Shown here piece by piece: positions 24,825-32,674 of a DNA stretch of 64,000 nt. Source of the DNA: REEB506 sp040381035. GTDB lineage: Bacteria > Pseudomonadota > Alphaproteobacteria > Caulobacterales > Aquidulcibacteraceae. The notes beneath the pieces are model-generated. The model did not search any database. It saw only the letters and a program-made list of their open reading frames with translations, and was not told where the DNA came from. Location: NCBI GenBank assembly GCA_040381035.1, contig JBEIHY010000001.1:40834-104833 (forward strand). The letters are read 5' to 3'. Numbering within the stretch: the stretch's first letter is position 1; the number at the start of each line of letters is the position of its first letter. A program made the position numbers and the translations under genes.

Positions 24825-26696
24825 GTGAGCGACATTCAGGCCTCAGTCAAAACCGTCCGCGACCTGCTGAAGCAAACCTATCGGCTGGAAGCCTATCAGC
24901 GCGATTATGTCTGGACGACCAAACAGGTCGATGAGCTGCTGCGCGACCTGTTTGCCGCGTTCCGCCCGCGCATCGGCGATGTTGGCAGCAAAGGCTATTT
25001 CCTGGGCGCCCTGCTGGTGCGCCACAAGGCTGGCGAGCAGGCCCTGATCGATGGCCAGCAGCGGCTCACCACCGTGATGTTGTTGATTATTGCCCTGCGC
25101 CGGCGTCTGGCCATGAACCCAACCGCGTTTTCCCAGCCGCTCAGCTTCGTGGGGCGAAAGCGGGTTCCGGACGGAGCCACGCCGCGGCTGTTTGACGATG
25201 TCGACCGCGAACGGGTGTTCAAGCAGCTCGACAATCAGGGCCGGCTTGACGTGTCGCCGCAGTCGGCAATCGAAACCGCCCTCACCGGGCGTTATAGCGA
25301 TGTCATGCGATTCCTCGATCTGCGGCTGGAGCCGGAAGACACCGCCGAGTTTGAGTTGTGGCTGCTAGACAAGGTGGCGATTGCGGAAGTGCGGGCCGGC
25401 CCAAGCCATGACGCGTTTTCCTTGTTCGACGCGATGAACAGCCGCGGCACGCCGCTGCAGGCGCTCGACGAATTCACCAATTTCATTGGTCGGCGGATTC
25501 CCGATCACGCCGCCCAGACCACCGCGCTCAATTTGTGGCGCGAAGCGCTCGACACGGTTGGCGGGCTGGGCGCGGGCGCCCAGATCGATTTCGTGAAGTC
25601 TTGGCTCGCCGCCCGCTGCCTTTCCCTCAGCAACGACGCCCCACCCCGCGCCACCGACGCCAAGCGCCGCCTCGCTGACAGCGCCATGAGCGAGATCGAC
25701 CAGAAAGCCGCGCTGTTTGCGATCGAGAACGCCGATGCGCGCCCAGAGCTTGGCCTGATCAATCCGATCGGTTTTGTCGAAGAACAGGCGGTGATTTTGT
25801 CGGACGTGTTTGCTCGCATCCGCACCGCGCGCGGCAGTTTCGATCGCGACTTGCAGGGTCTTTATTTCCTCGAAGCGCTGCGGTTTGATCTCGATCTCTA
25901 TGACGAGGTGTTCCTGCTCGCCTGCGCCCGGCCCGGCGATGAGGCATGGTTGGCGCGGGTGCGGGTCGGCGTGCAGTTTTTGGAAAACATCGCCGCACGC
26001 TGGGCGTGGACCACCGGCGTGAAATCACCCAGACGCCATATGGACCGGGTGAAATATATCGTCGCCGCCGCCGCCAGCGCGGTACGCGACAAGCCAGACG
26101 CCCAGCTTGGCCCGATCCTGAAAGACCTGCAAAGCCAGCTCGGCTTTGACTTCGCCGACAATCCCGACATTCAGAAGTCCGGCAAGAGCCCGCATCTGCA
26201 TCCCTTGCTGGCGCGGATCACGGCCTATCTCGACGAACTCAATGGCCAGCCGTTCCGCTATGGCCTGTATGAGCAGCGCGGCGCGCATGGCTATGAGATC
26301 GAGCATCTGTTGCCGAAAACCTTCAGCGCCGCGGGCGACGATACCGGCCACAGCTGGCGGCGCGAAGACCTGTATCGCGGTCAGCGCGAGCGGCTGGGCG
26401 CTTTGGTGCTGGCCCCGGGCGGGTTGGTCAAAGAATTGAGCGCGGCAACTTACGCCCAAAAGCGCAACGTCTATGCCAGCGCCAATCTCAACCCTTGGGT
26501 CAATCTGCTGTTTGGCAGCGAAACCCTGCAGGGCCCGTTGCGCCAGGTGATGCAGGCCAATAATCTGCGCCTGCCCAATGTCGCGCGGCTGGACCGCGCC
26601 GCGCTCGACGCTCGCCAGAGCGCCATCCAGGCCTTTGCCGAAATGGCCTGGAGCCCGGCGCGCTTGAAACTCGATGTCCAAGCGGTTGCCGCATGA
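24825..26696 (+). CDS. GmrSD-like DUF262-DUF1524 nuclease
   Basis: The 623-residue product fuses the two halves of GmrSD-type restriction enzymes. The N-terminal DUF262 (ParB/Srx-like nucleotidase) domain shows Gln-Arg-Asp-Tyr-Val-Trp at 25-30 and Asp-Gly-Gln-Gln-Arg-Leu-Thr-Thr at 77-84. Near residue 490 the DUF1524 HNH-type nuclease motif reads Glu-Ile-Glu-His-Leu-Leu-Pro-Lys. Relatives such as GmrSD and BrxU cleave modified phage DNA in a nucleotide-dependent manner, so an anti-phage role is likely. GTG 24825 was chosen because GGAG lies 9 bases upstream and the conserved domain begins directly after; an ATG at 24762 is possible. Its stop overlaps the start of hldE (ATGA), an unexpected partner. 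Confidence 0.87.
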   Translation: MSDIQASVKTVRDLLKQTYRLEAYQRDYVWTTKQVDELLRDLFAAFRPRIGDVGSKGYFLGALLVRHKAGEQALIDGQQRLTTVMLLIIALRRRLAMNPTAFSQPLSFVGRKRVPDGATPRLFDDVDRERVFKQLDNQGRLDVSPQSAIETALTGRYSDVMRFLDLRLEPEDTAEFELWLLDKVAIAEVRAGPSHDAFSLFDAMNSRGTPLQALDEFTNFIGRRIPDHAAQTTALNLWREALDTVGGLGAGAQIDFVKSWLAARCLSLSNDAPPRATDAKRRLADSAMSEIDQKAALFAIENADARPELGLINPIGFVEEQAVILSDVFARIRTARGSFDRDLQGLYFLEALRFDLDLYDEVFLLACARPGDEAWLARVRVGVQFLENIAARWAWTTGVKSPRRHMDRVKYIVAAAASAVRDKPDAQLGPILKDLQSQLGFDFADNPDIQKSGKSPHLHPLLARITAYLDELNGQPFRYGLYEQRGAHGYEIEHLLPKTFSAAGDDTGHSWRREDLYRGQRERLGALVLAPGGLVKELSAATYAQKRNVYASANLNPWVNLLFGSETLQGPLRQVMQANNLRLPNVARLDRAALDARQSAIQAFAEMAWSPARLKLDVQAVAA

Positions 26697-28135
26697 GCGC
26701 GCCTTTGATCGCGCGTCTCGCCGGGGCCAGCGTCGCCGTGATCGGCGATGTGATGCTGGACCATTATGTCTATGGCCGGGTGACGCGGCTGGCGCCGGAA
26801 GCGCCGACGCCGGTTCTGCATGTCCACAGCGAACGCCATGTGCTGGGCGGGGCGGCCAATGTGGCGGCCAATATCGCCGCCCTTGGCGGTCAGGCGTTGC
26901 TGGTCGGCGTAATCGGCGCAGATGCCGCCGGCGATATCTTCACCCGTCAGATTAGCGCATTGGCGGGCGTTCAGGCCGATCTGATTATTGATCCCGCCCG
27001 CCCGACCATCCTTAAGACCCGCTATCTCGGCGGCCAATACCAGCTGGTCCGCGTCGATCGCGAGAGCGCGGCCGCCATTGCCAACAAGGTCACCGAGCAG
27101 GCGCTGAACGCGGCCCGCCACGCCATCGCCGCCGCCGACATTGTGGTGCTCTCCGATTATGGCAAAGGCCTGCTCAGCGACGCGGTTCTGGCCGCCTTGT
27201 TCGCCGCCGCCAAGGCGCACAACAAACCGGTGATCGTTGATCCCAAGCGGGCGCGGTTTGGCGATTATCGCGGCGCCAGCCTGATTACGCCTAACCGCAA
27301 GGAATTATCGGCTGCGGTCGGTCTTGCGTGTGAAACCGACGATGAAGCCGCGGCCGCCGCGGCGGAAGCGCAGGCCTTGAGCGGGGCTGAGATTCTGTTG
27401 ACGCGCAGCGAAAAAGGCATGGCGCTCTACCGCGCGGGCGAAGCGCCCTTGCATCTGAAAGCAGAAGCCCGCGAAGTGTTTGACGTTTCCGGCGCCGGCG
27501 ACACGGTGGTCGGAGCCTATGCGCTGTCTTTGGCGGCGGGCTTAAGCGCGGGCGAAGCGCTCCAGATCGCCAATGCGGCGGCAGGCGTTGTGGTGCAGAA
27601 ACTCGGCACCGCCACGGTCAGTCCCGACGAATTGGCCGCCGCGCTTGCCCATGGCGAACGCGCCGCTCCCGTCATTGTCACGCCGCGCGCGCAGGCGCTT
27701 GCGCACCGCGCGCAATGGGCGGCGGACGGCTTGAGCGTCGGCTTCGCGAATGGTTGTTTCGACCTCTTGCATCCGGGCCATATTGCCTTGGTCGCGCAGG
27801 CGGCGGCGGCGTGCGATCGCTTGATCGTTGCCCTCAACAGCGACGCGAGCGTTGCGCGCCTGAAGGGCCCAACGCGGCCGATTCAATCGCTGGAGGCGCG
27901 CGCGCAGGTGATCGGCGCACTCAAAGGCGTTGATCTGGTCGTGGCCTTTGACGACGACACCCCGCTTGATCTGATTGGCGCCCTCAAGCCGGACGTACTG
28001 GTCAAAGGCGCGGACTATCGCGAGGACCAGGTGGTCGGCGCTGAGATCGTCAAGGCGCATGGCGGGCGCGTGCTTTTGGCCGCGCTGACGCCTGGCCAGT
28101 CCACCAGCGCCATCGTCGCCAAAAGCAAAACTTGA
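26693..28135 (+). CDS. hldE: bifunctional heptose 7-phosphate kinase / heptose 1-phosphate adenylyltransferase
   Basis: HldE makes ADP-D-glycero-manno-heptose for the lipopolysaccharide inner core, providing both the kinase and nucleotidyltransferase steps. The 480-residue product has an N-terminal PfkB/ribokinase domain (Gly-Gly-Ala-Ala-Asn-Val-Ala-Ala-Asn, and Asp-Val-Ser-Gly-Ala-Gly-Asp-Thr-Val-Val with the catalytic Asp) to about residue 320, then a cytidylyltransferase-like domain with Phe-Ala-Asn-Gly-Cys-Phe-Asp-Leu-Leu-His-Pro-Gly-His. The rest of the heptose pathway is not in the window. It is translationally coupled to the preceding GmrSD-like gene. Confidence 0.96.
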   Translation: MSAPLIARLAGASVAVIGDVMLDHYVYGRVTRLAPEAPTPVLHVHSERHVLGGAANVAANIAALGGQALLVGVIGADAAGDIFTRQISALAGVQADLIIDPARPTILKTRYLGGQYQLVRVDRESAAAIANKVTEQALNAARHAIAAADIVVLSDYGKGLLSDAVLAALFAAAKAHNKPVIVDPKRARFGDYRGASLITPNRKELSAAVGLACETDDEAAAAAAEAQALSGAEILLTRSEKGMALYRAGEAPLHLKAEAREVFDVSGAGDTVVGAYALSLAAGLSAGEALQIANAAAGVVVQKLGTATVSPDELAAALAHGERAAPVIVTPRAQALAHRAQWAADGLSVGFANGCFDLLHPGHIALVAQAAAACDRLIVALNSDASVARLKGPTRPIQSLEARAQVIGALKGVDLVVAFDDDTPLDLIGALKPDVLVKGADYREDQVVGAEIVKAHGGRVLLAALTPGQSTSAIVAKSKT

Positions 28136-28316
28136 CGAGAGTCTTCTGCCGCGAACCGCTCGATCGGGTGCGCCGACCACGGCCTGCCCAAGGACAGGCC
28201 TGAAACAGGCCTCGATCTGTTTGCAAAATCCAAGTGTCCACAACGACGAGCGCCGCCGGAACCAGAACGTCGGCCCGCATGAGCCGGCGCCGGAGCCCGG
28301 TCGGCCGCCGCCGCCC

Positions 28317-28763
28317 CTAAGGTGACCCGGCTCCGCCCTGAAGCAGACCCATAACGCCCAGTCCGAGAAGCCCCATCAGCGCGAATGTGCCCAAGCTGAA
28401 AACCACAAAGCGCAACGGGACGAAGTTCACCGTGCATTGGATGAGAGAGTGCAACACCCGCAGCCCGACATATGCCCAGGCAAGAGACACCAGGATGTCC
28501 CCGCCCTGGCCCGTCATCGCCAGAGCCAGAGCGACGGCGTAAAACACAGTCGGTTGTTCGTGCAGGTGATTATAGTTATCGGCGACCTGGCGCGCGCCGG
28601 TCGGCAAGATGGCCAAAGAGCCGGGATGTTTGGCCGCCTGCGGATCAATCTTGGCCGCCGAAATGGCAGGAAGGCGGGTGGCGTACATCCAAACCCACAT
28701 TACAAGCGTCCAGGCCGCGAGCGCCAAAACCGGCCCAATCAGGCCATACGCGAATACACTCAT
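28317..28763 (-). CDS. MAPEG-family membrane protein
   Basis: A 148-residue integral membrane protein with four hydrophobic helices, matching the MAPEG superfamily (membrane-associated proteins in eicosanoid and glutathione metabolism). The conserved middle region Asn-Tyr-Asn-His-Leu-His-Glu-Gln-Pro-Thr-Val-Phe-Tyr is characteristic, as is Leu-Arg-Val-Leu-His-Ser-Leu-Ile-Gln further on. Bacterial members may conjugate glutathione; the exact role is unknown. The start at 28763 has a strong GGGGAGG upstream. A GST-like gene is divergent about 90 bases away. Confidence 0.88.
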   Translation of the reverse strand: MSVFAYGLIGPVLALAAWTLVMWVWMYATRLPAISAAKIDPQAAKHPGSLAILPTGARQVADNYNHLHEQPTVFYAVALALAMTGQGGDILVSLAWAYVGLRVLHSLIQCTVNFVPLRFVVFSLGTFALMGLLGLGVMGLLQGGAGSP

Positions 28764-28855
28764 GCGTTCCTCCCCTATTCCCCTCAACGATCCCCCCAAG
28801 CCAAAGTGACCGTCAAGCTTGACGCCGGCAAGAGCGCCGGTGAGGAGACAGACAC

Positions 28856-29779
28856 ATGACTGCCCCGATTCTGCACCATTACCCTTCCTCGCCGTTTGCT
28901 GAAATGGTGCGCTTGGCGCTTGGGCTGAAGCGTCTGGCTTGGTCCAGCTGCATCCAGCCCAATATGCTGCCGCGGCCGACCTTGAGCCCGCTGACCGGCG
29001 GCTATCGCCGCATCCCGGTGTTGCAGATTGGCGCCGACATTTACTGCGACACCCAGGCGATCCTGCGCGGGCTTGATCGTCTGTATCCGGATCATCCGCT
29101 GACGCCGCCGGGCCAGGAGGGAATGGCTTGGGCGTTGCGCATTTGGGCTGAGCGGGCTTGGTTTCAGGCGTCCGTGGCCGTCATCTTTGGAACGATCGGG
29201 GCCAATGTGCCGGCTGATTTCATCAAGGATCGCGAGCAGCTTTCTGGCCGGCCGTTCGATGTCGCAGCCATGGCCGCCGCCGCGCCAATGCTCGCTGACC
29301 AATGGCGCGCGCAAGCCGCGCTGCTGGAAGAACGACTGGCTGCTGGCGGGCCGTTTCTGTTTGGCGCCGCAGCCGGCCTTGCTGACATCGCGGCCTATAT
29401 GAATATTTGGTTCCTGCGCGGGGCGCTGGCCGACCGCTGTGCTGCTCTCACCGCCGACATGCCGGCGCTTGGCGCCTGGGCCGGCCGCGTGAAAGCCATC
29501 GGTCATGGGCAAGCGCAGCCCATCTCAGGCGAAGACGCCTTGGCGCAAGCCGGCGCAGCCGCGCCCGCAGCCGCTTTGCCAAGCGACGCACATGACAGCC
29601 AAGGCTTGAAGCCCGGCGACCCGGTTGGCGTGATGGCCGACGACTATGGCCGCGATCCGATCAGCGGCGCGATCTGGCATGTGCGGCCGCACGAGATCGC
29701 CATTGTGCGCGATACGCCTGAGGCCGGCCGCGTCGTCGTGCATTTTCCGCGCGCGGGATTTCTGGTGCGGCGGGTTTAG
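28856..29779 (+). CDS. glutathione S-transferase-like protein with C-terminal extension
   Basis: The 307-residue product begins with a thioredoxin-like GST N-domain (His-His-Tyr-Pro-Ser-Ser-Pro-Phe-Ala-Glu-Met-Val-Arg, then Arg-Arg-Ile-Pro-Val-Leu-Gln-Ile-Gly and Cys-Asp-Thr-Gln-Ala-Ile as the cis-Pro and Ser/Thr glutathione sites) and a helical C-domain to about residue 215. Residues 230-307 are an extra module (Leu-Lys-Pro-Gly-Asp-Pro-Val-Gly-Val-Met-Ala-Asp-Asp-Tyr-Gly, ending in beta-rich Val-Val-Val-His-Phe-Pro-Arg) that is not part of a normal GST and suggests a small beta-barrel domain. Substrate is unknown. The stop overlaps the stop region of the convergent polyproline protein. Confidence 0.85.
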   Translation: MTAPILHHYPSSPFAEMVRLALGLKRLAWSSCIQPNMLPRPTLSPLTGGYRRIPVLQIGADIYCDTQAILRGLDRLYPDHPLTPPGQEGMAWALRIWAERAWFQASVAVIFGTIGANVPADFIKDREQLSGRPFDVAAMAAAAPMLADQWRAQAALLEERLAAGGPFLFGAAAGLADIAAYMNIWFLRGALADRCAALTADMPALGAWAGRVKAIGHGQAQPISGEDALAQAGAAAPAAALPSDAHDSQGLKPGDPVGVMADDYGRDPISGAIWHVRPHEIAIVRDTPEAGRVVVHFPRAGFLVRRV

Positions 29780-30831
29780 CGGTTGAACCTGCGCGCTTCG
29801 GCGCGGGCCTGGGCATAGCCCGGCAGGAACACGCCCAGCGCCTCTTCAATCACCGGCGCCAGGCCAAACGCCACGAAGCGCACCTGATCGCGTACGCCCG
29901 GCTGCACGATCGGCGCAAAGCCCCCCGTCTCGCCGCGTTCCACGGCCTCAACCGCGCGCAGCAGCCATTTGTCATAGTCAACCGCCGGCGCGCGGCTGAG
30001 ATCAAACACGGTCATTGCCCCGCCTTTGCGCGGCGCAGCGACGAGGAACGGGCCTTCTGCGCCCAGCGCATCGGCCGGCGCGCCAGCCGCCTGCATCTGC
30101 GCCAAAGCGGCGCGCAGCAGCAGCCGTGCGCCGGCAAAATCATAACGCGCGACCAGATTGGCGCAGCTCGATGGCGTCCCCACCGGCCACGCGGTCGTTG
30201 GCCAAACGAACGGCGCGATGCGGATGCGCTGGCCATATTCCGTCACGGTGAGTTGCGTGGTTCCGGTCAATGAGCCGGCGAAATCCAGCCGCGAGCGAAA
30301 CACCGTGCAAAACCGGTCGGCTTGTTCGGGCGCAGTGAACACTGCAACCGCATAACCGATCGCATCCTTGGGGATGGCGCCGTCGCGGGCCAACACAAAA
30401 GCTCGCACACTGATTTGCGTTGCGGGCTGGTCGACGCCTGGCAGGGCCATCGGCAGCGGCGGTTGGACCACAGGCGGCGGGGGCTCCGGCGCTGGCGGCG
30501 GCGGCGGCGGAGGAGGAGGAGGCGGCGGAGGAGGAAGAGGCGGAGGCGGAGGCGGAGGCGGAGGCGCACGGTGTTGCGATGGCGGCTGCACCGACAATCG
30601 ATTGAGCTTGCGCCCCAAAAGCGCACGCAGCTCTGGGCAGGCGGTGGATGTGGAATTCAGCAGCCACTCCATGCGCGAGGCGGAGCTTTGCAGACCCGTT
30701 TGCTGGCCCGCATCCCAAGCATTCCATGCTGCGGCGCAAACGGGACTTTGGCGCTCCGCCGACGCCTGCGCCAGAGCCGGCAGCGTTAGCAGCGCGAGCG
30801 CCGCACCAAGAGCCCAAAACCGCGCGCTCAT
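29776..30831 (-). CDS. secreted protein with a long polyproline linker
   Basis: I do not recognise the family. The 351-residue product has a signal peptide (Ala-Leu-Pro-Ala-Leu-Ala-Gln-Ala near residue 20), a small Cys-containing N-domain, a near-uninterrupted proline tract at about residues 85-120 broken only by single Leu, Ala or Glu residues, and a C-terminal domain of about 220 residues with no obvious motif apart from two cysteines. The tract comes from GGC/GGA triplet repeats at about 30485-30575, which may vary by slippage. Such linkers often span the periplasm or peptidoglycan. It overlaps (ATGA) a 62-residue membrane protein gene just upstream, so they form an operon. Confidence 0.7.
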   Translation of the reverse strand: MSARFWALGAALALLTLPALAQASAERQSPVCAAAWNAWDAGQQTGLQSSASRMEWLLNSTSTACPELRALLGRKLNRLSVQPPSQHRAPPPPPPPPPLPPPPPPPPPPPPPPAPEPPPPVVQPPLPMALPGVDQPATQISVRAFVLARDGAIPKDAIGYAVAVFTAPEQADRFCTVFRSRLDFAGSLTGTTQLTVTEYGQRIRIAPFVWPTTAWPVGTPSSCANLVARYDFAGARLLLRAALAQMQAAGAPADALGAEGPFLVAAPRKGGAMTVFDLSRAPAVDYDKWLLRAVEAVERGETGGFAPIVQPGVRDQVRFVAFGLAPVIEEALGVFLPGYAQARAEARRFNR

Positions 30832-31016
30832 GGCTGCCGCTTTCGCGCCAGGCGCCCGATGGCTTCGCACACCACTGCGGTGACAATAAACCCAGCCGCG
30901 CCCAATGGGATCGCTGCGCCAGCCTCCCACGGATAGAAGAACCACAACAATCCACCGGCGCCGACAAGCCCGGCAAGAATGCTGGTCAAGGACAACAGCT
31001 TGAACGGGTTTGACAT
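30828..31016 (-). CDS. small two-helix membrane protein
   Basis: A 62-residue protein with two hydrophobic segments (about 7-27 and 34-52) and a basic C-terminus (Arg-Leu-Ala-Arg-Lys-Arg-Gln-Pro). GGGGAG is well spaced upstream of the ATG. Its stop overlaps the start of the polyproline secreted protein. Family and function are unknown. Confidence 0.65.
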   Translation of the reverse strand: MSNPFKLLSLTSILAGLVGAGGLLWFFYPWEAGAAIPLGAAGFIVTAVVCEAIGRLARKRQP

Positions 31017-31054
31017 CGATCACTCCCCGCACATGCGGCGACGAAGTCGTGACA

Positions 31055-31765
31055 TTATAACGCCGACTTCTGGGCCGCAAGCAACGCCGCACAGCCAAGA
31101 TCGGCGAGGCCCAAGAGCGCGGTGAATTCCTCGCGCGTGAACGGGCGCTTTTCGCCGGTAGCCTGGATTTCGATCAATCGTCCGTCTCCAGACAAAATGA
31201 AATTGGCGTCGACCTCGGCGTTGGAATCTTCGGCGTAATCGAGGTCCAGCACCGGCGCGCCCTGAAACACGCCGCAGCTCACCGCCACGACCTGGCCGAT
31301 GATCGGCTCCTTCTTCAAGACGCCCTCCGTGCGCAGATACGCACACGCCCGCGCCGCCGCCACCCAGGCGCCGGTGATTGCAGCCGTGCGGGTGCCGCCA
31401 TCGGCCTGGATCACATCGCAATCGAGCGTCAATGTGCGCTCACCCAGCGCTGAAAGATCGATCACCGAGCGCAGCGCCCGCCCGATCAGGCGCTGGATTT
31501 CCAGCGTGCGGCCCTGCTGCTTGCCCTGGGCCGCCTCGCGGCGCGTGCGGGTATGGGTTGAGCGCGGCAACATGCCGTATTCGGCCGTCACCCAGCCCTG
31601 GCCCTTGCCCTTCATCCAACCCGGCACGCCGTCCTCGATCGTGGCGGCGCACAGCACATGGGTATGGCCAAACCGCGCCATGCACGAGCCTTCGGCATAG
31701 CGCGAGGCGCCGGGCTCCAGGCTGATCGGGCGCAATTGGTCGGGCTGGCGATTGGAGGGGCGCAT
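31055..31765 (-). CDS. rph: ribonuclease PH
   Basis: The product is a phosphorolytic 3'-5' exoribonuclease that trims tRNA 3' ends. From ATG 31765 (AGAAGG upstream) it has 236 residues, the normal size. Typical segments are Arg-Pro-Ser-Asn-Arg near the start, Gly-Ser-Cys at 28-30, Thr-Arg-Arg-Glu-Ala with basic RNA-binding residues, Leu-Ile-Gly-Arg-Ala-Leu-Arg, Asp-Cys-Asp-Val-Ile-Gln-Ala-Asp-Gly-Gly-Thr-Arg-Thr-Ala for phosphate/metal, and Asp-Leu-Asp-Tyr-Ala-Glu-Asp. In many alphaproteobacteria rph is divergent from hrcA-grpE, and here hrcA lies 0.9 kb away with a broken gene inserted between them. Confidence 0.96.
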   Translation of the reverse strand: MRPSNRQPDQLRPISLEPGASRYAEGSCMARFGHTHVLCAATIEDGVPGWMKGKGQGWVTAEYGMLPRSTHTRTRREAAQGKQQGRTLEIQRLIGRALRSVIDLSALGERTLTLDCDVIQADGGTRTAAITGAWVAAARACAYLRTEGVLKKEPIIGQVVAVSCGVFQGAPVLDLDYAEDSNAEVDANFILSGDGRLIEIQATGEKRPFTREEFTALLGLADLGCAALLAAQKSAL

Positions 31766-31896
31766 GGGGGACCTTCTGGAATGGGGCGCGAGGTGAAGCA
31801 GCTTCACTGCACGCTGTCGAGGGCCAAGCGAAAATGACTGGCCAGACGCGGCGAGTCACCCCGGCCACGGGAACGCTTAGAAGTCGGAGCCGAGCC

Positions 31897-32626
31897 ATGC
31901 GCATGCTGTTGAAGCCAGAAGCGATGGTCAAGATCGACGCGGAGTATCCCGAAATCGATGATCCGCTCTTCTTCCAGGTGGCGCGGCTGATTTCGCAGGT
32001 GACGATCTCTGACATCGCCGCCGAAAGGGCGCTGTACAAAGCCATCCACCATATCGTGAAGAAGAAGATTCCCGGCAACATCGTGGAATGCGGCGTGTGG
32101 AGCAGCGGTTCAATGCTGCTGGCGGCCGAAGCGTTGCGTCATTTCGGCGACACGACGCGCACAACATATCTCTGCGACACCTTTGCAGGGATACCAGAGC
32201 TGTCCGCGCAAGACATTGATAACCTGGGAAACTCGGCGCTCCATTCGTGGTCGCATTGGCGCGTCACTGGCCAGAGCTGGGGGGCGGCTGCACGAGGGAG
32301 TATGTCGGCCATGTGCTAAGCCACACCGCCTACCCGCAGGAAAATCTCGTCTTTGTTCCCGGCCGGGTGGAAGACATGACCGCTTCCACCAGGCCCGATC
32401 AGATCGCCCGGTTGCGCCGGATACCGATCTCTACGCCTCCACCTCTCACGAACTGGTGCACGGCTATCCGAAGCTCAGCTTGGGCGGCGTCTTGAGCGTT
32501 GACGATTACGGCTATTGCCTTGTCGCCCGCCAAGCGACCGATCAGTCCATTGCCGAAAGCGCCTTGCCGTTGTTCCTGGCCCGGCTCAATTTCAGCGTCC
32601 ACCTGGCGATCAAGCTCGCCATTTGA
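31897..32626 (+). pseudogene. TylF-type macrocin O-methyltransferase gene, twice frameshifted
   Basis: Three consecutive frames together read as one TylF-family SAM-dependent methyltransferase of about 240 residues. Frame one (from ATG 31897) gives Asn-Ile-Val-Glu-Cys-Gly-Val-Trp-Ser-Ser-Gly-Ser-Met and Asp-Thr-Phe-Ala-Gly-Ile-Pro. The second frame carries His-Thr-Ala-Tyr-Pro-Gln-Glu-Asn-Leu-Val-Phe-Val-Pro-Gly. The third gives Asp-Thr-Asp-Leu-Tyr-Ala-Ser-Thr and Gly-Gly-Val-Leu-Ser-Val-Asp-Asp-Tyr-Gly. The first shift falls between 32265 and 32294, which includes a run of six G at 32279-32284; the second is near 32415-32420. The gene sits between rph and hrcA and appears to be an inserted, now inactive gene. 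Confidence 0.8.
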
Positions 32627-32674
32627 CATGCGCGCCCGGTTGCAAGGCCGGCGCGGCTCGCTACCTATGGCGCG

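Noticed and set aside
28050..28280. 76-codon minus-strand frame between hldE and the MAPEG gene
   Set aside because: Overlaps the end of hldE, has no ribosome binding site and no recognisable family.
30485..30575. Minisatellite or regulatory repeat
   Set aside because: The triplet repeat lies within a coding frame and simply encodes the proline linker.
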